Origin: Aldehydirespirator sp963667505
GTDB lineage: Bacteria > Actinomycetota > Acidimicrobiia > Acidimicrobiales > Aldehydirespiratoraceae
Length of the DNA: 64,000 nt
Assembly (NCBI GenBank): GCA_963667505.2
Contig: OY763490.2
Coordinates: 2,356,001-2,420,000 of the forward strand
Reading direction: 5' to 3'
The translations under genes were made by a program, and so were the position numbers. Numbering within the stretch: position 1 is the stretch's first letter; each line of letters opens with the position of its first letter. The notes under the pieces were generated by a model. It searched no databases and was not told where the DNA came from. It saw only the letters and a list, made by a program, of their open reading frames with translations. Shown here one piece after another: positions 6,732-15,860 of the stretch.

Positions 6732-9401
6732 TCAGGCGCTGTCGGCCGACTCGACCGCGCTCATATCGTCGTAGATCTTGTTGCGCTCGAACTCGCCGAG
6801 GGTGCCACGCGACGAGGCGAAGATGGTCGCTCCCGCCGCCAGCGCGAACACCGCGCCCGCGCCCGACACGAAGTTCGTCTCGGCGACCCGAACGATGGTC
6901 ACGATCCAGCCGAGGGGAACGAGCGCCATCGCGAGGCCGACGCCCGCGACGAGCGCGCTCCACCGGTAGCGCAGGCCCTCGTCGATGCCGAACACGCCGA
7001 TCGCGGGCAGCGCCAGGCCCAGCGCCGCGACGCCCGCGAGGAGCGTCCAGATACCCAGGCGGGAGCCGCTGCTCTCGAAGCCGTTGAAGATGACGTCGCC
7101 CTTGCGCTGCGCCTCCGACCGCTTCGAGGACCACTCGGCACCGAGCACGCCCTCGTCAGCCTTGGCTTCGACCGCGGCATTGCGCAGCTCCTCGGCGCGC
7201 GCCGTGTTGCCTGCGGCTTCCTCCGCGTCGGCCGCGGCGTCGAGCTCACGTGCCTCGAGGGCTTTGGCGCGGGCCGCGTCCTGGATGGCGTCGAGCTCGG
7301 CCTGCAGCTCACCGCCGATCACCGACTCTTCCCGCGTGTCGAAGCTCCAGCCCGAGAATCCGCTGATGACCAGCAGCAGCAGCGCGAATCCGCATCCGAC
7401 CATCCGGCCCCAGCCGATGCGGGCCGTCAACGGCCGACGCGCCGTCATGGGCGCGCGCCACAGCCACGACACCGCGCCGGCGACTGAGACCACGCCCCCG
7501 ATGACCGCCACCCACACGCCGAAGCCCGCCGAGTGGACGGCCACGTTGGACGGCGGGTTGGTGAGCAAGAACGCGAGCGCGGCGCCGAGCGCGCCCGACG
7601 CGAACACGGCCGCGCCGTGCGCGCCGAGCCACAGGGAGCCCTTGCCCGGACGTGACAGCGTCAATGCGGCCGACCAGACCACCACCACCGCGAGTCCTGC
7701 CATGAAGATCCCGAACCAGGAGCCTCCCGAGGGCGACACGCCGTTGAAGCTGTTCGAGACGTAGGTGATATCCCCGGTGCAGGTCAGCTCGGTCCCGTCG
7801 CCGGCTGCGCCGAGCGGGTCCAGCTGTGCGGCGTCGATCCACTGCCCGTCGCACTGCTCAGTCCGAAGATCGGCGTCGGCGAAGCGGGCCCACGACGAGA
7901 CTCGACCGGCGTCGACGCTCCACGGCAGCAGCAGCGACAGCAGCATCAGCACCGCGCCGGCTCCCGTGGCGATCACGGAGACGCGTTCAGGCCCGGAGGC
8001 CGGCACGAACTCCTCGGCGGGCGCCTCGGGCTCCTCAGCCAGCTTCGAGACCTTCTCGTCGGCCGCGGCCTGAGCCTGCTCGAGCAGCACTTCAGGCGTG
8101 CGACGGTTGGCCCACGCCTTGGTGATCCGCGAGAACAGGTTGCTGCGGTCGGCGTCCGTCTGGCTGATCCGGTCGAGCACTACAGCAACGAGGAAGAACG
8201 CCAAGCCGCCCGAGACGCCCAGGGCGATGTCCTGGTTCTGGATGCCCTGGTAGAGCAGACGGCCCAGGCCGCCGGCGCCCATGATGGCGGCGATGCCCAA
8301 CATGGAGATCGCCAGCAGCAGCGTCTGGTTGAGTCCGGTCATGATCGCGGGCCGCGCCAAGGGGAGCTGGACGTCGAACAGCACCCGCCGCTCCGGCGCG
8401 CCGTAGGCCCGGGCCGCCTCCACCACGTCCTCGGGCACTTGTCGGATGCCGAGGTTGGTGAGCCGGATCAGCGGCGGCAGGGCGAAGGTCATCGTCACCA
8501 TCGTCGCGGAGACGAAGCCGATCCCGAAGAAGTAGATGAACGGCAGCATGTAGACGAACGAGTGGACGACCTGCATGGCGTCCATGACCGGTCTGACGAC
8601 GGTCCAGGCGCCATCGACCCGGCCGCACAGCACGCCTATCGGGATACCCACGACCACACAGAGCAGCACCGCCACGGCGATGAACCCGATGGTTCGCGCC
8701 GTCTCCTGCCAGTACTCGCCTCCCAGCAGACCGCAGATGAGCAGCGCCACTGCGGAGAGGGCGCCCACCTGGACGCCGCGCATGGCCCAGCCCAGTGCGC
8801 CGACGGCGAGGCACACGATCAGCCACGACATGCCGACCAGCCACTCGTCGACTATCAGCTCGAGCAGCCTCGCGAAAGGCCACTCGATCACCTCGAGCGT
8901 CCTCTCGAGGTTGTTCTCCACCCAGCGGACCGTCTGCTCGCCCCAGTCCCCGACGGGAATCGACCACTGGTCGAGCACGCTGTTCTGGCGCAGCTGGGAG
9001 ACCAGCCCCGAACTGCACTCCAGCAGCTCGCCCTCGTCGTCGACGATGGCGTTGACGCACTCGAACGTCTCGCCGTCCGCGTCCGTGTACGTACGCCTGC
9101 CCGAGGCGATGCTCTCCTGCGGGAGGGTGCGGTACCACCACACCGCGGCCAGCGCGATCAGGCCGCCGGCGCCCATCCCGTAGCGACGGCCTCTCACACC
9201 CCCGAAGATCATCAGCGCGGGCACTACGAACAGGGCGGCTATCAGCAGCCACTCGATGCCCACTTGAAGCCAGTCGACGATCACGTCCCCGGCCTCCGGG
9301 CTGGTGACCGTGTCTATGAAGCGGTCGAGGAAGTGCCCCCGGTACTCCTCCCCGTCGGCTTGGGCCAGAATCCCCGCCCCGGCCGTGGTGAGCGCGCTCA
9401 C
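6732..9401 (-). CDS. Oversized ABC transporter permease (ProW/OpuAB core with long membrane-bound C-terminal extension)
   Basis: This is an 889-residue protein; ProW-type permeases are usually about 280-350. Residues about 45-95 hold two predicted membrane spans. A permease core spans roughly 190-415, with MLPFIYFFGIGF and the EAA-loop stretch EAARAYGAPERRVLFDVQLP near 325-345. From about 430 to 889 comes an extra part not found in standard ProW. It has an Ala/Glu-rich cytoplasmic linker, at least seven more hydrophobic segments, a loop with three Cys, and an Ala-rich coiled-coil stretch rich in ELDAIQDAARAKALEARELD-like sequence near 700-745. Its ATG overlaps the ATPase stop by four bases (ATGA), so the two are translationally coupled. 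The extension's function is unknown. Confidence 0.85.
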   Translation of the reverse strand: MSALTTAGAGILAQADGEEYRGHFLDRFIDTVTSPEAGDVIVDWLQVGIEWLLIAALFVVPALMIFGGVRGRRYGMGAGGLIALAAVWWYRTLPQESIASGRRTYTDADGETFECVNAIVDDEGELLECSSGLVSQLRQNSVLDQWSIPVGDWGEQTVRWVENNLERTLEVIEWPFARLLELIVDEWLVGMSWLIVCLAVGALGWAMRGVQVGALSAVALLICGLLGGEYWQETARTIGFIAVAVLLCVVVGIPIGVLCGRVDGAWTVVRPVMDAMQVVHSFVYMLPFIYFFGIGFVSATMVTMTFALPPLIRLTNLGIRQVPEDVVEAARAYGAPERRVLFDVQLPLARPAIMTGLNQTLLLAISMLGIAAIMGAGGLGRLLYQGIQNQDIALGVSGGLAFFLVAVVLDRISQTDADRSNLFSRITKAWANRRTPEVLLEQAQAAADEKVSKLAEEPEAPAEEFVPASGPERVSVIATGAGAVLMLLSLLLPWSVDAGRVSSWARFADADLRTEQCDGQWIDAAQLDPLGAAGDGTELTCTGDITYVSNSFNGVSPSGGSWFGIFMAGLAVVVVWSAALTLSRPGKGSLWLGAHGAAVFASGALGAALAFLLTNPPSNVAVHSAGFGVWVAVIGGVVSVAGAVSWLWRAPMTARRPLTARIGWGRMVGCGFALLLLVISGFSGWSFDTREESVIGGELQAELDAIQDAARAKALEARELDAAADAEEAAGNTARAEELRNAAVEAKADEGVLGAEWSSKRSEAQRKGDVIFNGFESSGSRLGIWTLLAGVAALGLALPAIGVFGIDEGLRYRWSALVAGVGLAMALVPLGWIVTIVRVAETNFVSGAGAVFALAAGATIFASSRGTLGEFERNKIYDDMSAVESADSA

Positions 9402-10612
9402 ATGAACACCTCCCGCTCGAAGCCGTCTATCAGCTGCTCCACCCGGCCCATCTCTTCCATGATGAGGCGGGGGTCAAGGTTGCCCACGAGCCGGCCGTCG
9501 TCGTCCACGACGGCGATCGACAGGCCCCGGCCTGCTGCCGCGTACAACTCGTTGAGCGTGGCGTCGGGGCCGCACCTGTCGAAGTCGGTGCGCAGGGCGG
9601 CCTGCAAGTCGTCGGAGTCCATCGAACGGACCCTCAGGCCGTCGGAGGCGGTGAGCAGGGCGATCGGCTTCCCCTCCGAGTCGCAGCAGAAGCGGCCCAT
9701 CACGTCGTCGAGCCGCCCGAGCGCCTCGGAGAGCGACTGATCCTGCCGAACAGGCCTCGGCTCGCTCATCACCTCGTGCACCTTGATGACCCGACCCTGG
9801 TCGACGTCCTGGACGAACTCGGCCACATAGCCGGTGGCGGGCTCGGTGAGGATCTCCTCGGGCGTGCCGATCTGCACCACCGCGCCGTCCTTCATGATGC
9901 ACACCCGGTCTCCGATGCGCAGAGCCTCGTTGAGGTCGTGGGTGATGAAGAGGATGGTCTTCTGGACCCGGCTCTGGATCTCCATCATCTCGTCCTGCAT
10001 CTGGCGGCGGATCAGCGGGTCGAGCGCGGAGAAGGCCTCGTCCATCAGCAGGATGTCGGGGTCGGAGGCCAAGGCTCGGGCCAGGCCGACCCGCTGCTGC
10101 ATGCCGCCGGAGAGCTGGGCGGGCCGGTGCTCCGCGAACGGGGCCAGGCCCACTAGGGCCAGAGCGTGAAGAGCGGCTTGGTTGCGCTCGTCGCGGCTGA
10201 CCTTCTGCACCTTGAGGCCGTAGCCCACGTTGTCGATCACGTTGCGGTGGGGGAACAGCGCGAAGTGCTGGAAGACCATCCCCATCTTGGCGCGGCGGAA
10301 GGCCTGGAGCTGGGTGCCCTCCATCCGCTGCACGTCCTCGCCGTCCACCAGCACCTCGCCGTGGGTGACGTCGTAGAGCTTGTTCACCATTCGGATCGCG
10401 GTGGACTTGCCCGACCCAGACAGCCCCATCACCACGAAGATCTCGCCGCGGTTGACGCTGAAGCTCACATCGGTCATGCCGACCACATGGCCGGTCAGCC
10501 GCTGGACCTCCTTCTTGGGGATTCCCGACCGGGCCAGTTCCAGGGCCCTTCCCCTCGGCTGGGGCCCGAAGATCTTGAAGACATCCTTGAACTCGACGAT
10601 CGTGTCGCCCAT
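9398..10612 (-). CDS. proV: Glycine betaine/proline-type ABC transporter ATP-binding protein with CBS region
   Basis: The product is 404 residues from ATG 10612. Walker A is GLSGSGKST, the Q-loop FQHFALFPH, the signature LSGGMQQRVGLARAL, Walker B ILLMDEAFSALDP and the H-loop ITHD. The N-terminal extension before Walker A (LARSGIPKKEVQRLTG) is typical of ProV/OpuAA. After about residue 275 comes a tandem CBS-type region (VMSEPRPV... to ...NLDPRLIMEEMG), which in OpuA senses ionic strength. It energises uptake through the downstream permease and lipoprotein. It is the first gene of the operon; the start lies 52 bases from the divergent coiled-coil gene, so the promoter is in that gap. Confidence 0.93.
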   Translation of the reverse strand: MGDTIVEFKDVFKIFGPQPRGRALELARSGIPKKEVQRLTGHVVGMTDVSFSVNRGEIFVVMGLSGSGKSTAIRMVNKLYDVTHGEVLVDGEDVQRMEGTQLQAFRRAKMGMVFQHFALFPHRNVIDNVGYGLKVQKVSRDERNQAALHALALVGLAPFAEHRPAQLSGGMQQRVGLARALASDPDILLMDEAFSALDPLIRRQMQDEMMEIQSRVQKTILFITHDLNEALRIGDRVCIMKDGAVVQIGTPEEILTEPATGYVAEFVQDVDQGRVIKVHEVMSEPRPVRQDQSLSEALGRLDDVMGRFCCDSEGKPIALLTASDGLRVRSMDSDDLQAALRTDFDRCGPDATLNELYAAAGRGLSIAVVDDDGRLVGNLDPRLIMEEMGRVEQLIDGFEREVFM

Positions 10613-10664
10613 GTCAGTCTCCTCTGTTTGCCGCCCGGTGTCGGCTGGCTACCCTAGTCGCTCC

Positions 10665-11084
10665 ATGTCCGAGGGTGAAGCAGGCCCGCGGTCCGCCACC
10701 AAGCGCAGGACGAAGGGCGGAGGCAAGGGCGACGCTTCAGGGCGTCGAGGCGCACCGACGGGCACGGTCGCGCCCACCCTTGACGAGGAGACGGCCGCGG
10801 CCCTGACGCTCTACAACACCTATCTCGTGGCCGACCGGGCGCAGCAGGCCCACGAGCGGGCCCTGAGGAAGGCCGAGAGGGCCAAGGACGAGGCGGCCGC
10901 GGCCGTACGCGAGCTGAACGAAAGCAAGGCCCCGGCCGCGGAGACCGCCAAGGCTGAGACGAAGTATCGCGAGGCGGTCGAGGCGCTTCGGCACCTGCGC
11001 GACGGCGAGACCGCCGATGCCAGCGACGGGGAAGCCACCGACCAGAAGGCCACAGACGACGCTGGCGGCGAGCTGGACGGCTGA
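10665..11084 (+). CDS. Small charged coiled-coil protein, function unknown
   Basis: The product is 139 residues from ATG 10665. A basic, disordered N-terminus (SATKRRTKGGGKGDASGRRG) leads into a long Ala/Glu/Lys/Arg helix at about 45-115 (RAQQAHERALRKAERAKDEA and on), which should form a coiled coil. An acidic tail rich in Asp, Glu, Ala and Thr ends it. The basic N-terminus and acidic C-terminus suggest nucleic-acid or polyanion contact, but no family is recognised. Codon use is like that of neighbouring genes. It is divergent from the proV operon. Confidence 0.6.
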   Translation: MSEGEAGPRSATKRRTKGGGKGDASGRRGAPTGTVAPTLDEETAAALTLYNTYLVADRAQQAHERALRKAERAKDEAAAAVRELNESKAPAAETAKAETKYREAVEALRHLRDGETADASDGEATDQKATDDAGGELDG

Positions 11085-11130
11085 TAGAAGTAGCTATGAC
11101 TATCGCCCCGGACCGACCTCAGCCACTCGG

Positions 11131-11313
11131 TCCGTCCACGGCCAGTTCGGCATCGACCCATGGGAGATGTGCCGCATCAAGGACCTGGGCGACGTGCCGC
11201 TGTCGGAGGGCAACAACAACGAGCGCTCCATAGAGATGATCACCGACTTCTACCGGTCGGTGGACGCCGCCGGGGCCCGGCCCGTGTCGACTGCCCGACA
11301 CCGCAATACATGA
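11131..11313 (+). pseudogene. Fragment of an agmatinase/ureohydrolase-like gene
   Basis: This frame encodes FGIDPWEMCRIKDLGDVPL, then SIEMITDFYRSVDAAGARPV. It resembles the segment of arginase/agmatinase-family enzymes just before the metal-binding GGDH motif (DLGDV, a helix, then the AAGA-P strand). The reading frame breaks exactly where GGDH should follow, reading STARHRNT and stop, and there is no upstream half. So about 55 residues of a formerly longer gene remain between the coiled-coil gene and the SDR. The assignment rests on pattern memory, hence moderate confidence. Confidence 0.45.
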
Positions 11314-11346
11314 GCGAGGCGGCAGCGTCACGGCTGGCGAGCGGCC

Positions 11347-12117
11347 TCAGTGGGGGTGGAGGCCTCCGTCGGCGACGATGACCTGGCCGGTGATGAACCG
11401 GCCCGCGTCGCCGGCTAGCAGCAACGCGGGGCCCACCATCTCGTCGGGGTCGGCGAGGCGTCCAAGCAACGGACCCGAGGCCATCGACTTCATCGCCGCC
11501 GGACCCTGATTGCGCACCATGTCGGTGTCCACCGGGCCGGGCGCCAGCGCGTTCACCCGAATGCCGCGGGGCGCCAACTCGCCAGCCGCGGCCCTGGTGT
11601 AGGACAGCAGCGCGGCCTTCATGGCGCCGTAGATCGAGAAGCCCCGCGAGAACATGAAAGCCCCGACGCTGATCACGTTGATCACCGAGGCGTGCTGGCT
11701 GGCCTCCAGGTGCGGCAGGCAGGCCTGGGTGAGCAGGGCGGGACCCCTCAGGTTGACCTCGAAGGACTTCTGCCAGGCGGCCGCGGTCTGGGCGCCGATG
11801 GGCTGAGCCAGGGCGTTGGCCGCGTTGTTGACCAGCACATCGACCCCGCCGAACTGGTCCACCGCGGCCGCCGCGAGTGTCTCGACCGCTTCGAGGTCGC
11901 CCATGTGGGTGGACACCCCGAGCGCCTCGAAGCCGGCCTCGGCCAGCCGGGCCTCGGCGGTGGCGCAGGCCTCGGCCGAACGGGACGCCACCACCACCCG
12001 AGCCCCGGCGCAGGCCAGTCCCTCAGCAATCGAGCGGCCGATGCCCCGTGTGCCGCCGGTAACGACGGCGGTGCGGTCGGTCAGGTCGAACAGTCTGCGG
12101 TAGCCGTCAGGATCCAT
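11347..12117 (-). CDS. SDR-family oxidoreductase
   Basis: The product is 256 residues, a usual classical SDR length. TGGTRGIG is the cofactor loop, VLVNNAAN the structural motif, and INVISVGAFMF with SIYGAMKAALLSY supplies Ser, Tyr and Lys of the catalytic set. APGPVDTDM follows. The C-terminus FITGQVIVADGGLHPH is typical. These enzymes reduce or oxidise keto/hydroxy groups with NAD(P)(H). The substrate cannot be read. It is divergent from ileS across a 190-base gap. Confidence 0.92.
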   Translation of the reverse strand: MDPDGYRRLFDLTDRTAVVTGGTRGIGRSIAEGLACAGARVVVASRSAEACATAEARLAEAGFEALGVSTHMGDLEAVETLAAAAVDQFGGVDVLVNNAANALAQPIGAQTAAAWQKSFEVNLRGPALLTQACLPHLEASQHASVINVISVGAFMFSRGFSIYGAMKAALLSYTRAAAGELAPRGIRVNALAPGPVDTDMVRNQGPAAMKSMASGPLLGRLADPDEMVGPALLLAGDAGRFITGQVIVADGGLHPH

Positions 12118-12310
12118 GCTCAGAGCAGCCTAGACGCCGGCTCGGCTCGGAAGATCAGACCTTCAGGTTGGCCGAGTGCAGTTCAGCCAATCCGGTCATT
12201 GAATCCAATCTCTTCGCATCTTCCATTATATCTCGCTGTTCAGCGCCTGGGGCACGAAGGGCGACGCGCCAGGCCGGGCCCGGTCACGGGCGCCGGTAGT
12301 CTGATCGGCC
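12118..12310. promoter_or_regulatory. Divergent SDR/ileS intergenic region
   Basis: This 193-base gap is locally AT-richer around 12190-12235 (CATTGAATCCAATC ... TTCCATTATATCTCG). That stretch offers TATATC-like and, on the other strand, TATAAT-like hexamers, so promoters for both genes plausibly lie here. I searched for an ileS T-box leader and saw no T-box core, so ordinary transcription is assumed. Confidence 0.4.
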
Positions 12311-15300
12311 ATGACTGAAGGCGGCGACGGCCCGTACCCATCCGTCGGCAGCCCCGATTTTCCTGCCATTGAGCAGCGGGTGCTGGCCCGCTGGGCGGCC
12401 GAGGGAACCTTCGAGGAATCGGTCAGGGCCCGGCCAGCCGAGCGCGACTGGGTGTTCTACGACGGCCCCCCGTTCGCCAACGGGCTTCCCCACCACGGCC
12501 ATCTGCTCACCGGCTACGTGAAGGACGTGGTGCCCCGCTACCAGACCATGCGGGGCAACCGGGTGGACCGCCGCTTCGGCTGGGACTGCCACGGACTGCC
12601 CGCGGAGATGGAGACCGAGCGTGAGCTGGGCGTCTCCGGACGGGCCGCCGTCCACAAGTTCGGAATCGCCGAGTTCAACCAGCGCTGCCGCCAGTCGGTC
12701 GTGCGCTACACCCAGGAATGGGAGGACACCGTCACCCGCCAGGCCCGCTGGGTGGACTTCGACAACGACTACAAGACCATGGACCTGCCCTACATGGAGT
12801 CGGTCATGTGGGCCTTCGCCCAGCTCCACCGCAAGGGGCTGGTGTACGAGGCCTATCGGGTGATGCCCTACTCGTGGGGCGCGGAGACTCCCCTTTCCAA
12901 CTTCGAGATCCGCCTCGACGACGCCACCCGGCCCCGCCAGGACCCGGCCATCACGGTGTCGTTCGAGCTGGCGCCCGAGCCCGGCGACCCCGGACCGATG
13001 CAGCTGCTGGCGTGGACGACCACGCCGTGGACCCTGCCTTCGAACCTCGCGCTGGCCGTGGGGCCCGAGATCGAATACGCGGTGATGGAGTCCGGCGGCG
13101 TCCATTACGTGCTGGCCGAGGACAGAGTGGCCGCCTACGACGCCCAGTTGTCGCAGGCCCGCCGGGTCGGCACCGTCAGCGGCGACGAGCTCGCGGGCCG
13201 CAGCTACGAGCCGCTGTTCGGCTTCTTCGCCCATCGCAGCAAGGCCTTCCGGGTGCTGGCCGCCGACTTCATCGACACCGCCGAGGGCACCGGCATCGTC
13301 CACATGGCTCCCGGCTTCGGCGCGGAGGACCAGGAGGTGTGCGAGGCCAACGGGATCGCCATCGCCGACGCGGTGCCGGTGGACGACCGGGGCCGGTTCA
13401 CCGAGCCGGTGTCGGACTGGGCCGGAACCAACGTGTTCGAGGCCAACGCACCGATCATCCGGCACCTCAAGGCCGAGGGCCGCGTCGTGTGCCACGACAG
13501 CTACGAGCACAACTACCCGTACTGCTGGCGCACCGACACGCCCATCATCTATCGGGCCATCAACAGCTGGTACGTGCAGGTGACCGCCATCCGGGACCGG
13601 CTCTCGGAGCTCAACCAGGAGATCAACTGGGTGCCCGACCATGTGCGCGACGGCCGCTTCGGCATGTGGCTGGAGGGTGCCCGGGACTGGTCGATCAGCC
13701 GCAACCGGTTCTGGGGCTCGCCCATCCCGGTGTGGCGTAGCGACGACCCCGCCTACCCACGCATCGACGTCTACGGCTCGCTCGACGAGATCGAGCGCGA
13801 CTTCGGCGTGCGGCCCGACGACCTGCACCGCCCCTTCATCGACGCCCTCACCCGGCCCAACCCCGACGACCCCACCGGACGGTCGACGATGCGGCGGGTG
13901 CCCGAGGTGCTCGACTGCTGGTTCGAGTCGGGATCGATGCCGTTCGCGCAGGTCCACTACCCGTTCGAGAACACCGAGTGGTTCGAGAGCCACTTCCCGG
14001 CCGACTTCATCGTGGAGTACATCAACCAGACGAGGGGCTGGTTCTACACGCTGCATGTGCTGGCCGGGGCGCTGTTCGACCGGCCCGCCTTCTCCAACGT
14101 GATCTGCCACGGGATCCTGATGGCCGCCGACGGGGCCAAGCTGTCCAAGAAGCTGCGCAACTACACCGAGCCCACCGACATCTTCGAGAACCAGGGCGCC
14201 GACGCCATGCGCTGGTACCTGATGGCGGCCAACATCGTGCGGGGCGGCGACCTGCGGGTGAGCGACGAGGGCATCGACGAGGTGGTGCGCCAGGTGCTGC
14301 TGCCCGTCTGGAACGCCTATGCGTTCTTCACGATGTACGCCAACGCCGAGGGCTACCGGGCGCAGCCGCGCACTGACAGCGACGATGTGCTCGACCGCTA
14401 CGTGCTGGCCCGGACCCGCGCGCTGGTGGAGCGGGTCGCCGAGCGGATGGACGCCTACGACCTGCCCGGCGGCGCAGCCGAGATAGCGGCCTTCGTCGAC
14501 GCCCTGAACAACTGGTACATCCGCCGCTCCCGAGACCGCTTCTGGAACGCGGGCGGCGCCGAGACCGACCGGGCCGCCTTCGACACGCTGTACGTGGTGC
14601 TGACCACCCTGACCAGGGTGGCCGCGCCCTTCCTGCCGATGATCGCCGAGGAGATCCACGGCGGCCTCACCGCTGGGGCCTCGGTGCATCTGGCCGACTG
14701 GCCCGACCCGGACGCCGAGGGTCTGCCCGCCGACGACGCTCTGGTGGCCCGCATGGAGCGCCTGCGCGACGCCGCCTCGGCCGCCCTGCGGGTACGCGAG
14801 GACGCCGGGCTGCGGGTGCGCCTGCCGCTGGCCCAGGCCGTCGTGGCCGGCGACGGCGCGGAGGACCTGGCCCCGCTGGCGGATCTGCTGGCCGACGAGA
14901 TCAACGTCAAGTCGGTGGAGCTGACCGACGACCTGTCCGCCCACGCCTCGCTGGTGCTGCGCCCCAACGGCTCGGTGCTGGGCCCCCGCTTGGGCAGTGA
15001 CGTGCAGGCGGTGTTCAAGGCTGCCCGCTCGGGCGACTGGACCCGCAACGACGACGGCACAGTCACCGCCGCGGGCAATGTGCTGGAGACAGGCAGCTTC
15101 GATCTAGCCGTGGAGGCGTCCGACGGCGGCACCGCGGCCGGGTTGGCCTCCGGCGACGCCGTGGTGGTGCTCGACACCGACGTCACGCCCGAGCTGGAGG
15201 CCGAGGGCTGGGCCCGCGACGCGGTGCGGGCGATCCAGGACTGCCGCCGTATCGACGACTACGTTGTGACCGACCGCATCGATGTCTGGCTGGCGATGGC

Positions 15301-15559
15301 CTCCGCCGAACAGGCCAACGCGGTGGCCCGCTGGGCCGAATACGTGGCCGAACAGGTGCTGGCCACCCGTCTGGAGGTCACCACCTTCGCCGACACCGGG
15401 GGCGACGCCGACGGTGTGTCGAAGTCCTACGCCACGAGCCGCTGGCTGGCCAGCGCGGTCGGCCACGACGTCACCATCGACGGCCAGAAGGCCCGCTGCG
15501 ACTTGTCCCCCAGCTCAAGCCACCCCCGCCAACCAGGCGACAGCACCCGCCCCCGCTGA
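12311..15559 (+). CDS. ileS: Isoleucine--tRNA ligase
   Basis: The product is 1082 residues, the usual length for long actinobacterial/eukaryotic-type IleRS. The ATP-binding HxGH signature lies in FANGLPHHGHLLTGYVKD near residue 62. The editing (CP1) domain follows with AWTTTPWTLPSNLA and MAPGFGAEDQEV. The KMSKS loop is GAKLSKKLRNY near residue 610, preceded by WFESGSMPFAQ. The anticodon-binding domain has ALNNWYIRRSRDRFW. It charges tRNA-Ile and edits Val-tRNA-Ile. Start ATG 12311 is the first in-frame start with family-like sequence. Type 2 architecture is inferred from residues such as DNDYKTMDLPYMESV. Confidence 0.97.
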   Translation: MTEGGDGPYPSVGSPDFPAIEQRVLARWAAEGTFEESVRARPAERDWVFYDGPPFANGLPHHGHLLTGYVKDVVPRYQTMRGNRVDRRFGWDCHGLPAEMETERELGVSGRAAVHKFGIAEFNQRCRQSVVRYTQEWEDTVTRQARWVDFDNDYKTMDLPYMESVMWAFAQLHRKGLVYEAYRVMPYSWGAETPLSNFEIRLDDATRPRQDPAITVSFELAPEPGDPGPMQLLAWTTTPWTLPSNLALAVGPEIEYAVMESGGVHYVLAEDRVAAYDAQLSQARRVGTVSGDELAGRSYEPLFGFFAHRSKAFRVLAADFIDTAEGTGIVHMAPGFGAEDQEVCEANGIAIADAVPVDDRGRFTEPVSDWAGTNVFEANAPIIRHLKAEGRVVCHDSYEHNYPYCWRTDTPIIYRAINSWYVQVTAIRDRLSELNQEINWVPDHVRDGRFGMWLEGARDWSISRNRFWGSPIPVWRSDDPAYPRIDVYGSLDEIERDFGVRPDDLHRPFIDALTRPNPDDPTGRSTMRRVPEVLDCWFESGSMPFAQVHYPFENTEWFESHFPADFIVEYINQTRGWFYTLHVLAGALFDRPAFSNVICHGILMAADGAKLSKKLRNYTEPTDIFENQGADAMRWYLMAANIVRGGDLRVSDEGIDEVVRQVLLPVWNAYAFFTMYANAEGYRAQPRTDSDDVLDRYVLARTRALVERVAERMDAYDLPGGAAEIAAFVDALNNWYIRRSRDRFWNAGGAETDRAAFDTLYVVLTTLTRVAAPFLPMIAEEIHGGLTAGASVHLADWPDPDAEGLPADDALVARMERLRDAASAALRVREDAGLRVRLPLAQAVVAGDGAEDLAPLADLLADEINVKSVELTDDLSAHASLVLRPNGSVLGPRLGSDVQAVFKAARSGDWTRNDDGTVTAAGNVLETGSFDLAVEASDGGTAAGLASGDAVVVLDTDVTPELEAEGWARDAVRAIQDCRRIDDYVVTDRIDVWLAMASAEQANAVARWAEYVAEQVLATRLEVTTFADTGGDADGVSKSYATSRWLASAVGHDVTIDGQKARCDLSPSSSHPRQPGDSTRPR

Positions 15560-15596
15560 CTCGACGCTCGGTGGCCGGGCCGTCTGTAAGACTTGA

Positions 15597-15602
15597 TATA
15601 GT
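15597..15602 (+). promoter_or_regulatory. Candidate -10 element for the MazEF-like pair, likely leaderless
   Basis: TATAGT lies seven bases before ATG 15609 in an AT-rich patch (ACTTGATATAGTGCTTGT), and no Shine-Dalgarno sequence is present. The spacing would put the transcript start at or next to the ATG, giving a leaderless mRNA, which is common in actinobacteria. No convincing -35 is visible. Confidence 0.4.
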
Positions 15603-15608
15603 GCTTGT

Positions 15609-15860
15609 ATGACAATGTTGACCTGCCGGATGGGCGCCGTCGAGGCAGACCGGGTGCGGGAAGAGGCCGACGCGCTGGGAGTCTCGGTGTCGCACGTGAT
15701 CCGCGAGGCGCTGCGGCGGTACCTCAACGCCGTGGCGGCCGAGCGCGACGCGGAGATCTACGAGAAGTCGCCGCTCCTCCCCAACGAACTGTCGTTCATT
15801 GAAGTCGAGAGCTGGCTGCCGGCCGAGGACTGGTCCGACTGGACAGATGCGCCGGGGTGA
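15609..15860 (+). CDS. Antitoxin of a MazEF-like toxin-antitoxin pair (ribbon-helix-helix type)
   Basis: The product is 83 residues. The N-terminal half, with MGAVEADRVREEADALG and SVSHVIREALRRYL, fits a ribbon-helix-helix DNA-binding fold. The acidic C-terminal tail with Trp-rich LPAEDWSDWTDAPG suits toxin binding. It overlaps the toxin start by 14 bases, the standard coupled TA layout, and probably autoregulates the pair. Directly downstream of ileS. Confidence 0.8.
   Translation: MTMLTCRMGAVEADRVREEADALGVSVSHVIREALRRYLNAVAAERDAEIYEKSPLLPNELSFIEVESWLPAEDWSDWTDAPG

Noticed and set aside
12118..12310. T-box riboswitch upstream of ileS
   Set aside because: No T-box core (GGUGGNACCGCG-like) or specifier-stem arrangement could be found in the 193-base leader.
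12284..14944. An 886-codon minus-strand frame opposite ileS
   Set aside because: It is antisense to a complete IleRS and has shadow composition typical of high-GC DNA.
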